NCBI RefSeq assembly: GCF_014650115.1
Contig: NZ_BMUI01000012.1
Coordinates: forward strand, 1 to 64,000
Source: Streptomyces olivaceoviridis
GTDB lineage: Bacteria > Actinomycetota > Actinomycetes > Streptomycetales > Streptomycetaceae
Direction: 5' to 3'
Length of the DNA stretch: 64,000 nucleotides
Part shown: piece after piece, positions 44,041-53,000 of the stretch
Layout: each line of letters begins with the position of its first letter
Position numbering within the stretch: position 1 is the stretch's first letter
Program-made: the position numbers and the translations under genes
The notes under the pieces: model-generated
What the model saw: only the letters and a program-made list of their open reading frames with translations
Told to the model about the DNA's origin: nothing
Databases searched by the model: none

Positions 44041-44196
44041 GAAGTACGGGCCAGGGCGGGGCGGAACTCCAGCTCAGCTACCTCGGTCGTCGATTGAGTT
44101 CCTCGCGGTGTGAGACGGGCTGGGGTGCCGTTCCCCGGTATACCCGAAGGACCTGCCGCTCCTTGCGGAGATGACAGGCGCCTTCGGAGTCCGGCA

Positions 44197-44487
44197 TCAC
44201 TGCTTGGCCGGCGGCTCCTCAGCCTCCTCGCCGTCGAAGCCCCGGTGTTCCTCCACCAACTCCTCTATCTCGCGGGGGACCTCGTACAGCGCCTTGAGGA
44301 CCAGACCCCATGCCCGGTCCCGCAGTTCCTCCGGTACCTCGTCTTCGATCTTGTCGGCGAGCCTGCCGATCTCGTACCGGGCGTCATCCTCTGTGCCCGT
44401 CGTCGGCGCGGTCACCACCTCCCACAACAACCGGCCCACCCCAACCGCCACCCGGCCTATGCCACCGAGCACCGAACCCATGTCCAT
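44197..44487 (-). CDS. Small acidic hypothetical protein
   Basis: A 96-aa product: a short hydrophobic, Gly-rich N-terminus (MGSVLGGIGRVAVGVGRLLW) and a long acidic helix (YEIGRLADKIEDEVPEELRD, ALYEVPREIEELVEEHRGF). AGGGGGAAAG lies upstream of ATG 44487. The layout resembles small accessory proteins of gas-vesicle or membrane complexes, but similarity is not strong enough to name a family. Confidence 0.6.
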   Translation of the reverse strand: MDMGSVLGGIGRVAVGVGRLLWEVVTAPTTGTEDDARYEIGRLADKIEDEVPEELRDRAWGLVLKALYEVPREIEELVEEHRGFDGEEAEEPPAKQ

Positions 44488-44775
44488 CTGCGCTTTCCCC
44501 CTGGTGGTTGATGTCCTGCCGAAACGAGGCCCATAGCAGTGTGCGGGGCGGGCCATCGAGTCATTCATGCCTGCTGCTGACCGACGAAGCGGCCGGCCTC
44601 TGGCCGCCGGCCGCCTTCACCGACCTGCGCGGCCATCGTCGACCATCTGACCGCACCTGCCGCATCGCGGCGGGCCTGCTCCCGGTCGACCTCCGCAGCG
44701 GTCTTCGCCCGCCGGGCACGCCGGATGCGCACCGTGCGGTCGATGCCCGTTCCCGTCCGGTCGGACGGGCGCGGA

Positions 44776-45609
44776 TCAGCGCAGTCCGGCGAAGAGGTCG
44801 TTCTCGGGTATGGCCGCGCCGGTGGTGTCCTGGACACGTACGAAGGTCTCCATGCCCATCAATTCGCCGAACCTCTCCTTTCCCATCTTGAGGAAGAAGA
44901 TGTTGTCGCCCTGACTGGCGTGCGCGGCCAACGCGTCAAACTTCTGACCGCTGAACCCGGTCGTGTCCACCCACGTGGTGATCTCATCGTCGGGGAGGCC
45001 GATCTGGGCCATCGCGGCGGCCTCGGCAGGATCCGGCTCCGGCATGTCCGGATGAAACTCGCGCATGACCTCACCGAACCGCTGCATCATCGAACGAGGC
45101 ATCGTGGTCCAGTACACCTTCGGTGCCAGCGTGGTCATCTCCAGCGCCGCCATCGTGATGCGATGAGCCTGGATGTGGTCGGGGTGGCCGTAGAAGCCGT
45201 TCTCGTCGTAGGTGACGACCACATCAGGTCGATAGTGCCGCATGAGTTCCGCGAGCCGGGCCGCGCCTTCCTGCACGGGGGTCTGCCAGAAGGATCCGGG
45301 GGCGTCGTTGCTCGGCCAGCCCATCATCCCGGAGTCGGCATAATCCAACGTCTCCAGATCGCTGACCTTCAAGACGGCACAGCTCGCTGCGAGTTCCTGA
45401 CGGCGCATCAAGGCGACCGCCGCCGGATCGTGCCCGGGATCGCCCGGCTTGACACCTCCGGGTCCGTCACCGCAACGGCCGTCGGTACACGTGACGAGAA
45501 CCGTGCGGATGCCTTCCGCCGCGTACCGCGCGAGGATCCCTCCGGTTCCGGTCGCCTCGTCGTCGGGGTGGGCGTGCACTGCCATGAGCGTCAAGGGCCG
45601 GTCAGTCAT
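44776..45609 (-). CDS. PIG-L-family zinc deacetylase
   Basis: A 277-aa N-acetylglucosaminyl-type deacetylase. The AHPDD zinc motif is at the N-terminus (MAVHAHPDDEATGTGG), the third ligand in the HPDH motif (DENGFYGHPDHIQAHR), with the catalytic Asp of AHPDDE. MshB and Mca of mycothiol metabolism belong here, but the DGRCGDGPGG insert and the missing Mca-type signature make this a generic member; the substrate could be a mycothiol conjugate or a sugar amide. C-terminal GMETFVRVQDTTGAAI is normal. Confidence 0.85.
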   Translation of the reverse strand: MTDRPLTLMAVHAHPDDEATGTGGILARYAAEGIRTVLVTCTDGRCGDGPGGVKPGDPGHDPAAVALMRRQELAASCAVLKVSDLETLDYADSGMMGWPSNDAPGSFWQTPVQEGAARLAELMRHYRPDVVVTYDENGFYGHPDHIQAHRITMAALEMTTLAPKVYWTTMPRSMMQRFGEVMREFHPDMPEPDPAEAAAMAQIGLPDDEITTWVDTTGFSGQKFDALAAHASQGDNIFFLKMGKERFGELMGMETFVRVQDTTGAAIPENDLFAGLR

Positions 45610-45931
45610 GTAGCGATCCTCCTGGAGAAATACGTCTTGGTCTGAGTGTGCGGTCGGCGTACCACGATCGCGGCGCCCGCATCCCGGTGGGGTGGACGGC
45701 CATGTGGTCTCCGTGTTCCCCGCCGGTGCGGCGCCGGTTCCTCGATCGATGCAACCGTGCCGGCCGGACCGGCTGTTCCCGACTCGGCCGCTCAGCCTTC
45801 CAGACGTCGGCGTTCAACGCGAACAACGTACAGGCACGACCCGCAGGTCTCAGCGCCACTACGGATCCGACATCCATCCGGCACCAGCCGTGATATTCCC
45901 GCGCCGAATTTGAGACCCTACGAAGGCGGCG
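45610..45931. other. Intergenic, no recognisable gene
   Basis: No family match or strong structure. Confidence 0.45.
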
Positions 45932-46260
45932 TCACGTCTGCGTCCTGTCGGCGAATTGGGAGTAGTGGCCCTGGGCGGCGACGGCGATGGTGGCGGTGGG
46001 GCCATCGCGGTGCCTCGCCACGATCAGGTCGGCTTCGCTGGCGAGGGGGAGGTCTTTCTCGTGGACGTCGTCACGGTGGATGGGGATGACGACGTCCGCG
46101 TTGTCCTCGACGAGCACGCCGGAGTCTCGTAGGTCGTTGAGCATGGGTCTTGTATCGGCGCGCGGCGCGCTGGTCTGCGGCCCGGTTGAGGGTGGAGGTG
46201 GCGATGACCGGAATCCGCATCTCTTGCGTCATCGGCCTGGCCCGGGCGTGATGACGTAGG
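45932..46260 (-). pseudogene. Fragment of a replicative DnaB-type helicase, C-terminal
   Basis: One frame reads MTQEMRIPVIATSTLNRAAD and QRA; a second reads MLNDLRDSGVLVEDNADVVI, HRDDVHEKDLPLASEADLIV, ARHRDGPTATIAVAAQGHYS and QFADRTQT. Together they cover the C-terminal RecA-fold end of DnaB (IVAKHRNGPTG-type motif). A 1-nt change near 46160 separates them and the rest of the protein is absent. A single helicase fragment this far from replication genes suggests a plasmid or prophage remnant. Confidence 0.7.
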
Positions 46261-46467
46261 GCAGCGCGCGACAGTGGCCGTCTGCGGGAGGGTGAATTCT
46301 GTGGCTGGGGCGCATTCCGCTCGGTGATTCCGTGGCCCGTCCTCAGGTCCGCCATGCCCTGCTCCCGCCCCTCCTGACCGCGGTGCTGTCGGTGATCCTG
46401 GTGCGTCTCGTCCGCGGTCCCCGTCTCCAGCAGGCGGCACCGGTCACCATCGGGACGTGACGAAGCA

Positions 46468-47460
46468 CTACCAAGGCATCGTGGAAGCGGTGGCTCCGAG
46501 CACGATGGAGTTCCGCCAATCGGCAGGGGAGACGCCGTAGGCGGCGCGGAACACCCGGCTGAAGTGCGAGGCGCTCGTGAACCCCCAGCGGTGGGCCACT
46601 GCGCCGATCGTGAGCTCCGCTGACCGGCGGGCCAGGTCGCGTCGGCAGTGTTCCAGTCTGCGCTTCTGTATCCACCGGCTGACGGTGATGTCTTCCAGCT
46701 CGAACAGTTTGTGCAGATAGCGGACGGAGATGTGGTGGGCGCGGGCGATGGTGTCCGGTGTCAGGTCCCGGTCCGACAGGTGCTGGTCGATGTACGCCCG
46801 GATGCGCAGCAGCAACATCCGAGCGGCGGTTGGGGTGTCCGTGGGGGGTCTGCCGAGTCGCTCCTCGGCCAGGGTCTGCACCATGTCCACGACGTTGCGG
46901 GCGATCGACTCGCCCGTCCGCTGCGGGTACGTCGCGGCGGTCTCCACGAGCCGGGACAGCAACGGCGTCAGCAACGTGCCGAGTGCCGACTCGCGACCGA
47001 GCGGCGCGGCCGTGATCTGGTGCAGGTCGGACTCCCCCAGATCCAGGACGTGCCGTGGCAGGACGAGGGACTTCGTCTGGAACGGTTCGGGGAAGGTCAG
47101 TCGTAGGGGGCGCGCCCTGTCATAAACGAAGAGAGCCCCTGACCGCACGTGCACGTCGCGCTCGTCCTGCTCGACCCGGGCGTTCCCCCTGCTGAGCAGC
47201 ATCACGACGACGTGGTTGTCGTTGGTGCTCCCAGCGATGAGGCGTCGGGTGCGGAGGGTCTGCATAGGGTCGCCCTCCACAGTGACACCCCGGATGCGGC
47301 CCAGCGGTGACGTACGGACCGTGCCGGAATACACCTCTTCAGGAACGCTGATGTCAACCGCTCCGAAGGTCTGGGACAGCGCCTCTCGCCAGTACAGCCG
47401 TCGGCGGTGGGCCGGCACCGAGTCCGTGGTGTGGAGAGTGGTTGATGGGTCCGGCGACAT
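46468..47460 (-). CDS. AraC-family regulator with an AraC-binding-like domain
   Basis: A 330-aa regulator. The N-terminal AraC-binding-like cupin covers roughly residues 20-200 (LYWREALSQTFGAVDISVPE, HVVVMLLSRGNARVEQDERD, ALFVYDRARPLRLTFPEP). The HTH_18 domain is C-terminal (ARAHHISVRYLHKLFELEDI, IGAVAHRWGFTSASHFSRVF, GVSPADWRN). Regulators of this layout control metabolic or secondary-metabolite genes. No co-directional gene follows, and its targets are not evident. Confidence 0.9.
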   Translation of the reverse strand: MSPDPSTTLHTTDSVPAHRRRLYWREALSQTFGAVDISVPEEVYSGTVRTSPLGRIRGVTVEGDPMQTLRTRRLIAGSTNDNHVVVMLLSRGNARVEQDERDVHVRSGALFVYDRARPLRLTFPEPFQTKSLVLPRHVLDLGESDLHQITAAPLGRESALGTLLTPLLSRLVETAATYPQRTGESIARNVVDMVQTLAEERLGRPPTDTPTAARMLLLRIRAYIDQHLSDRDLTPDTIARAHHISVRYLHKLFELEDITVSRWIQKRRLEHCRRDLARRSAELTIGAVAHRWGFTSASHFSRVFRAAYGVSPADWRNSIVLGATASTMPW

Positions 47461-47639
47461 GGAAACCCCCGTCTTTCACCATGCTTTCGCGGCACACATG
47501 GTGCCAGCGCGAACGGGGTCGTGGCATCGCGTGAATCAGTGAGATCACCGGTAAGACTCTGTGAGCAGCGCCGTCCGGCGCCGCCAGGTTCGAACGTTTG
47601 GCGATCTGGGAGGTGAGGACGGGGTGACCACGTCTGAGC

Positions 47640-48125
47640 TTCGTCCGGGCCCGCGCGCCAGGAGCTGAGTCCGCTCTACCCCGGCCAGGACGACGGGGTG
47701 CAGGGGGGCACCGTGCGCGAGAACGCCGGTGAGCAGGTCGGCAAGACCGAGCGGGTAGACCGTCTCGGCCGTGGTGCGCAGTTCGGCGAGGGTCCACCAG
47801 CGGTGTTCGCGGATGTTGTCGGGCCGCGAATGCCCGGTCCGGGTCGACATTGGTCGCGGAGACGCGGGTGAGGACGTACTTCTCGACCTGGCGGACGTGA
47901 CGGCCGCCGACGAGGTGGTCCTTGTCGCGCTCCGCGAGCTGCGCTCCCAGTTCGACCGCCTCCTCGTCGATACCGAGTTCTTCGCTCAGCTCGCGGAGCG
48001 TCGCCGTGGCGTGGTTTTCCCCGTCCACCAGCGAGCCGCCGGGCGTCGCCCACCTCGCCCCGGCTCCGCAGAAGCGTTCACCTGAAAGTGAGTAACCAGT
48101 CCTCCGCCCCGGTCAGCGAGCAGAC
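47640..48125 (-). pseudogene. NUDIX hydrolase gene broken by frameshifts
   Basis: Three minus-strand frames combine into a NUDIX protein. Near 48120 is SLTGAEDWLLTF; next comes GERFCGAGARWATPGG and SLVDGENHATATLRELSEEL (the GX5EX7REUXEEXGU Nudix box); then QVEKYVLTRVSATNVDPDR; the third frame gives RPDNIREHRWWTLAELRTTA and LGLADLLTGVLAHGAP. Frame changes lie near 48085 and 47835. Each piece is well conserved, so the loss is recent or a sequencing artefact. Confidence 0.75.
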
Positions 48126-48232
48126 ACGCCGGCCGGCATGGTCGTGGGCCGGGAGCTGTCTGCCATCCGGCTGCGGGTCTTCTCCAGCGAGACCGAGGGC
48201 CCTGGAGAAGGCCGGCGCAGTGCAGGTTGCGC

Positions 48233-49660
48233 TCAGATGACTCCGAGGAGCCCGTAGCCGCCGAGGCGGGTGTCGTACTTCTGCGGGAAGCCGACGGACG
48301 CGGCGGTGATCACGCGGCTGCCCTTGGCGGTGGGGCCGCCGGTGCCGCCCGGGAGGACCCAGACCGCGCCGGTCCAGTTGTTCTCCTGCCCGGCTCCGAT
48401 GAACAGTTCCGCCTTGCCGTCCTTGTTGATGTCGCCGACGGACACGGTGGTGCCGAACGCGTCGTCGACCTCGTCGCCCCCGGGGATGCCGGCGGTGTCC
48501 TGGGTGAAGGCGTAGGCGCCGCCGCCCAGCGCGCCGGTGCGGCGGCCGGGGATGACCGTGACCTGCCCGGCGTTCCGCTTGCCCGTGTCCTCCAGCGGCG
48601 AGCCGATCACGATGTCCGCGAGCCCGTCGTGGTTCAGGTCGGCCACCGTGAGGGCACCGCCGAAGTGGTCGCCCTTCTCGCTCGTACCAGGAACACCGGC
48701 GGTGTTCTGGGTGAGCTGTACCGGTTGCGCCTCCCACGCGATGCCCTGCGCCGACCCGTACCACACGAGTACCCGCCCGCCGAGCGCGCCGTCGACACCG
48801 GCCTTGTCCGGCTCGTCCGGGTCTCCGACGACGAGATCGGCGTATCCGTCGCCGTTGACGTCCCCGGTGGCCGCGATCAGGCCGTTGCCCTTCTGCTGCC
48901 AACCCCCCAGAACCGGGTCGACGTACACCGCGCCGCCGCTCAGGTCGGCCAGCCGGACGGTGACGACGACGTCTTCCGGGAAGCCGCGGTGGTTGAAGTC
49001 GCCCAGAGCCACGCTGCCGGCGGAAGCGGTGGCCTGGTTCTCCACGGCATCGCCGTACGTGCCACTGCGGCTGAACGGCCCGGTGAAGCGCATCGCGCCC
49101 TCGTACCCGGCGACGAGCACCTCGGTCTTCCTACCGGGGCCGGTGCTCAGTGCTGCCACGTCCAGGCCGTAGTACGCGCCCGCAGTGGTCGCCGGCAAGT
49201 CGGTGCCGGATGTCAGACCCTTCTTGCTGCCCCACAGCACCGTCACCGAGCCGGCGTCCTTGCCCCGCCCGGTGTCCTCGTACGGGGCGGAGACCACCAG
49301 GTCCGCGAAGCCGTCCCCGTTCAAGTCGGCCGTGGCGGTGGCGGAACCGAAGCCGTCGTCCGCCTCGGCAGCGCCCGGCACGCCCGCGCTGTTCTGGGTG
49401 ATGGTCACTCGCCGGGACGTGGACAGCCCCGACGCCGATCCGTAGAGCACGACCACGGCACCGGCTCCCGTCTTGCCGGCGACGTTCGCCCCCGGCGCGG
49501 GCAGCACGGCGTCACGGTAACCGTCGCCATTGAAATCGCCGGGCACCGCGCCGTGCACGGCCACGGCGGGTGTCGCCGACAGCAACGGAGCGCCTACGAC
49601 GGCGGCGACCAGGAGCGCCCCCGATCTCCAACCACCGTGCCGAGTACGTCCGTTCGCCAT
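48233..49660 (-). CDS. Secreted FG-GAP (integrin-like) repeat protein
   Basis: A 475-aa exported protein with a signal peptide (MANGRTRHGGWRSGALLVAA, ATPAVA). At least five FG-GAP beta-propeller blades, each with a Ca-binding D-x-[DN]-x-[DN]-G-x-x-D loop: DFNGDGYRDAV, DLNGDGFADLV, DVNGDGYADLV, DLNHDGLADIV and DINKDGKAELF; one blade (DFNHRGFPEDV) is degenerate. ATG 49660 is used because the longer frame adds 10 residues without a ribosome site. Likely a cell-surface or secreted binding protein; partner unknown. Confidence 0.9.
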   Translation of the reverse strand: MANGRTRHGGWRSGALLVAAVVGAPLLSATPAVAVHGAVPGDFNGDGYRDAVLPAPGANVAGKTGAGAVVVLYGSASGLSTSRRVTITQNSAGVPGAAEADDGFGSATATADLNGDGFADLVVSAPYEDTGRGKDAGSVTVLWGSKKGLTSGTDLPATTAGAYYGLDVAALSTGPGRKTEVLVAGYEGAMRFTGPFSRSGTYGDAVENQATASAGSVALGDFNHRGFPEDVVVTVRLADLSGGAVYVDPVLGGWQQKGNGLIAATGDVNGDGYADLVVGDPDEPDKAGVDGALGGRVLVWYGSAQGIAWEAQPVQLTQNTAGVPGTSEKGDHFGGALTVADLNHDGLADIVIGSPLEDTGKRNAGQVTVIPGRRTGALGGGAYAFTQDTAGIPGGDEVDDAFGTTVSVGDINKDGKAELFIGAGQENNWTGAVWVLPGGTGGPTAKGSRVITAASVGFPQKYDTRLGGYGLLGVI

Positions 49661-50015
49661 GGACTGGATCCCCTCCCCAATTCGACGCATCCCTGCGTGC
49701 GCCGCGATCTGGGCATCGTAAAGGGGGAGAGCCCCACGGGACGCCTGGCCCCTCCCCCTGGGGGCCCGCCCCGCGTGCTCGTCGTGCGACGTCCGCGGAA
49801 CCGGATGACGTCCTTCGGTGCGTCGGCCAGGACTCGGCCGACGCAGTGCACGACCGTGGCGGCGGGGCGACCAGCGTGTCCGCAGGACGTCGACTCGGCC
49901 GGGCTGGGTGGGCGAGCCGTAGTGGGTCCTGATGCCGCAGGCGGTGGCCGATCTGGTGTCGGCCGCCGCCTGGCGGATGGGATGCCGGTTCGGCTGACCG
50001 GAGAGTGGCGTGGTG
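49661..50015. other. Intergenic, no recognisable gene
   Basis: 355 bp between the FG-GAP start and the L,D-transpeptidase stop. No family or strong structure seen. Confidence 0.45.
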
Positions 50016-51269
50016 TCAGGTGGTCGGGCCGCCCGCGACCCACTGCTGCCACGGCATGTTCCAGTCGCTGAGGCCGTTGTCCGGCGCCAACGTGGTCCTG
50101 TCCTCGGAGTTCTTGACGACCACGACGTCGCCGATCATCGACTGGTCGAAGAACCACGCGGCGGGCTGCTTGCCGTCGCCGCCACCCCGGACGTCCTTCA
50201 GGCCCACGCAACCGTGGCTGGTGTTCACCTTGCCGAAGATCGAGTCGGCAGCCCAGTAGTTGCCGTGGATGAACGTGCCCGAGTCGGTCAGGCGCATGGC
50301 GTGCGGAACGGCCTTGATGTCGTACGAGGGCTTGCCGTCCTTCTCGGTGAGGCCGACGCTCGCACCGTTCATGTGGACGTGCCCGAACTTCTCGGAGATC
50401 ACCATCTGACCGTTGTACGTCGAGTGCTCGGGGCTGCCGGACGAGATCGGGATGGTCTTGATCGTCTTGCCGTCCCGTACGACGGTCATCTGCTTGGTCT
50501 TGGCGTCGACGGTGCTGATCTGGCTCCGGCCGATCTTGAACGTGACCGTCTTCTGGATGCCGTCGCGGCTGAGCGTGACGGTGACGGTGGAGCCGGACGT
50601 CCAGTACTTCTCGGGGCGGAAGTCCAGGCGGTGGTCGTTCAGCCAGTGGCCGACGACCTGCTGGCCGCTGCTGGAGCTGACCTGGATCTCCGACTCCACG
50701 GCGGCCTTGTCGCCGACCGCCTTGTCGAACGTGACCGTCACCGGCATGCCCACGCCGACGGTCGAGCCGTCCTGGGGGGAGACGTGCCCGATGAAGTCGT
50801 TGGCCGGGGACACCGTGGTGATCGTGGCGTTGCCGGTGACGGAGCGACCCTTGGCGTCGTCGGCCTCTGCGGTGATCTGGTACTTGGTGGCACGCTCCAG
50901 CCGGCCGTTCGGCTTCCAGGACGTGCCGTCCGCGGACAGGGTGCCCGGGGTCTCGGCTCCGGTCGCGACGGCGGTCATGGTCACCTTGGTGAGCTTGCCC
51001 TTGCTGACGGTCACACCGACCGGGTCGTTGATCCCGACGTTGTAGGCGCCTTGCCCGGGTGAGATCTCTATTCGGGCGTCGGACGCTTCCTGGGTGCCTG
51101 GCTGGCTTACCCGCACCTGCGGTGTCGGGGGGTTCCCGGCATCGTTGCCGCCGGTGGCGGCATTGCTCGTACCGCCGAGGGCCGTGATGGCGAGTACGCC
51201 GCCGAGTACGCCGGTCGTGGCCACCAGCCCGGTGCGACGTGTGAACAGCGTGATCAAGCGTTTCTCCAT
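50016..51269 (-). CDS. L,D-transpeptidase (YkuD) with Ig-like domains
   Basis: A 417-aa exported peptidoglycan cross-linking enzyme. N-terminal signal/anchor (LVATTGVLGGVLAITALGG; no lipobox Cys). Two bacterial Ig-like domains follow (VNVGIND... TVSKGKLTKVTMTAVA; FIGHVSPQDGSTVGVGMPVT), then the YkuD domain with HGNYWAADSIFG and SHGCVGLKDVRGG; catalytic Cys is residue 354. The layout equals mycobacterial LdtMt2-type proteins. Makes 3-3 cross-links in the cell wall. ATG 51269 gives the signal sequence. Confidence 0.94.
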   Translation of the reverse strand: MEKRLITLFTRRTGLVATTGVLGGVLAITALGGTSNAATGGNDAGNPPTPQVRVSQPGTQEASDARIEISPGQGAYNVGINDPVGVTVSKGKLTKVTMTAVATGAETPGTLSADGTSWKPNGRLERATKYQITAEADDAKGRSVTGNATITTVSPANDFIGHVSPQDGSTVGVGMPVTVTFDKAVGDKAAVESEIQVSSSSGQQVVGHWLNDHRLDFRPEKYWTSGSTVTVTLSRDGIQKTVTFKIGRSQISTVDAKTKQMTVVRDGKTIKTIPISSGSPEHSTYNGQMVISEKFGHVHMNGASVGLTEKDGKPSYDIKAVPHAMRLTDSGTFIHGNYWAADSIFGKVNTSHGCVGLKDVRGGGDGKQPAAWFFDQSMIGDVVVVKNSEDRTTLAPDNGLSDWNMPWQQWVAGGPTT

Positions 51270-51759
51270 GTCACTGGTCTTTGCATCCCTGCGCTGATCG
51301 CCGAAGGAGTGCAACCAGCCATGACATCACTTATAGGCATACCTCTCTCCAAAATGGGCAAATTGTGTTGAAGGCCACGCGCTGTCGAGCGCGTGGCCGA
51401 GGTCACGGATCGGGAGCCGGCTTGGGGCGCACTGGAGCTGGACTGGGGGGCCGGAGCCGGTCCGCGGACGGATCCTGAGCCGCCCGGGTGCAGGCGGAAC
51501 CCGCCCAAGGCCGGGCCGGGACCACCGCGGTGACGATCACGACCCGCTCGTACAAGAAGAGCGCGGCCCTCACCACGGCCCCCCATGCGCCCGCCGGCCG
51601 GCGTTCGCCCTTCATCGCGCCCAGGAGTTCGTCGGGTTCCGCCCGCAGGGGAACGGTCCTCGCTCCGCAGTCGTCTACAGTTCTGTAGACCGTCTGCTCG
51701 ACCGCAGACGGTCGGGGCGTCGTGCGTCCGGTCGCCCGCGCAGAAAGGGACTCCTGCCG
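51270..51759. other. Intergenic region, upstream of the DedA gene
   Basis: 490 bp. The 51300-51375 part is AT-rich (AAAATGGGCAAATTG) and is the promoter region of the L,D-transpeptidase. The rest carries only the palindromes at 51673-51711. Confidence 0.5.
51673..51711. promoter_or_regulatory. Palindromic operator pair upstream of the DedA-PAP2 unit
   Basis: GTCTACAGTTCTGTAGAC (51673-51690) is a perfect 8+2+8 inverted repeat of the TACA-N-TGTA type bound by BlaI/MecI/CopY-family repressors. It is followed by CCGTCTGC..GCAGACGG (51690-51711), a second perfect 8-bp repeat with a 6-nt spacer. The block lies about 50 nt upstream of the DedA start codon. Confidence 0.5.
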
Positions 51760-52395
51760 ATGACCACACCCGTCGCAGCTCGCGGTGAACCAGCTCAGCA
51801 CGCAGCCGCTGCTGGCCGCCTTCGGCGTCCTTGGCCTCGGCGCGGTGATGTTCGCCGGGACAGGGCTGCTGGACGGCTTCTTCCTGCCGGACGACTCCCT
51901 TCTGCTCACGGCGGGCCTTCCGCGCACCGGCACCAAGCAGCACGGAGTGAGGCTGTCGCTCGGGCCACGACCGACCGCCACGGCGGTCGGTGCCCATTGT
52001 GGCTGTCTGGTCGGGCGCCGGGCGGGCGGGTTCCTGCCGGCCCGCAGCCACTCGGCCCTCCCGCGGGAAGGAGCGCGGAGAGCGAAGGAACCGCTCGTGT
52101 TCTGCGGCCACGCGAAGGCGATCGTGCCGGCGGGATGCGTGCCGGTGGTTCGTACCGTGCTCTCCCGCTCGCGGCGGTGCCCGCCCGGGTGGTCACCGCG
52201 TGGCTCGTGGTCGGCGGCCTGGTGTGGAGCGTCGGTCTGACCCTGACGGGGTACGCGCTGGGCCCCTCGATTCCCGACGTGGACCGCCGGCTGCTGCCTC
52301 TGGTCGGACTGATCGTGGCGGTGTCGCTGGTCCCGCTCGCCGCGGAGCTGTACCGCGGCGGCAGGCGCGCGCGGGCCGAGGAGGTCCGCGGATGA
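51760..52395 (+). pseudogene. DedA-family membrane protein gene with frameshifts
   Basis: Three frames give one DedA protein. ATG 51760 starts MTTPVAA; after a first shift at about 51780 the next frame reads NQLSTQPLLAAFGVLGLGAV, FLPDDSLLLTAGLPRTGTKQ and CGHAKAIVPAGCVPVVRTVL; after a second shift near 52170 it continues with PLAAVPARVVTAWLVVGGLV, WSVGLTLTGYALGPSIPDVD and ELYRGGRRAR. Substitutions such as AGCVPVVRT for the usual ARFVPVVRT show decay. DedA proteins are undecaprenyl-phosphate or lipid flippases. The stop overlaps the PAP2 ATG. Confidence 0.8.
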
Positions 52396-53000
52396 TGCTC
52401 GCGTTCGGCGGCGCGTCGATCGACGGCTCCGTCTACCGGGAGGTGGTGGACCTCGCCCGGCACTCGCCGGGCTGGCTGGACACCACGATCAAGGTGTGGT
52501 CGACGTACGGCCTGGCGGTGTTCGCCCTGCTCATGGCTCTGGGCTGGTGGCGGGCGCGGCGCGCGGGTGCGGCGGCGGCGATGACGGCTCTGGCGGTTCC
52601 GGTGGTCGTGCTACTGGCGTACGGGGTGGATGCCGTCCTGAAGCTGCTGGTCCGAGAGGACCGGCCGTGCCGCGGCCTGCCGGTGCGGACGCTGGAGGCG
52701 TGTCCGGCGCAGGGCGACTGGTCGTTCCCCAGCAACCACGCGGCGATCGCCGCCGCCGCGGCGGTGGCGCTGCTGTTCGTGTCGCGGCGGCTGGGCGCGG
52801 TCGCCTGTGTGGCGGCGATCGCCATGGCGGCGTCCCGGGTCTGGGTCGGCGTGCACTATCCGCACGACGTGCTGGTCGGGCTGGTCCTGGGCGGGCTTGT
52901 CGCACTGGCGTCGCTCCTGGTGCTCAAACGCCGGTCGACAGCGCTGGCCCGGCGGCTGACGGCGGCCGGACCCCTGCGACTGCTGCTGTCCGGCTCATGA
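52392..53000 (+). CDS. PAP2-family membrane phosphatase
   Basis: A 202-aa integral membrane phosphatase with about five helices. Catalytic motifs: KLLVREDRP (C1), PSNHAAIAAAAAV (C2, PSGH-like) and SRVWVGVHYPHDVLVG (C3, His nucleophile and Asp). Probably dephosphorylates undecaprenyl pyrophosphate or other lipid phosphates at the outer face of the membrane. ATG 52392 overlaps the DedA stop and its own stop overlaps the next PAP2 gene (ATGA). Confidence 0.9.
   Translation: MMLAFGGASIDGSVYREVVDLARHSPGWLDTTIKVWSTYGLAVFALLMALGWWRARRAGAAAAMTALAVPVVVLLAYGVDAVLKLLVREDRPCRGLPVRTLEACPAQGDWSFPSNHAAIAAAAAVALLFVSRRLGAVACVAAIAMAASRVWVGVHYPHDVLVGLVLGGLVALASLLVLKRRSTALARRLTAAGPLRLLLSGS

Noticed and set aside
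44197..44487. GvpG-like gas-vesicle protein
   Set aside because: Size and acidic helix fit loosely, but conserved GvpG positions are absent and no gas-vesicle genes are near.
44776..45609. Mycothiol conjugate amidase (Mca) or MshB as an exact call
   Set aside because: PIG-L motifs are clear, but the Mca/MshB-specific N-terminal region differs; kept as a generic PIG-L deacetylase.
48227..50071. A 614-aa plus-strand frame
   Set aside because: Antisense to the FG-GAP gene and intergenic DNA.
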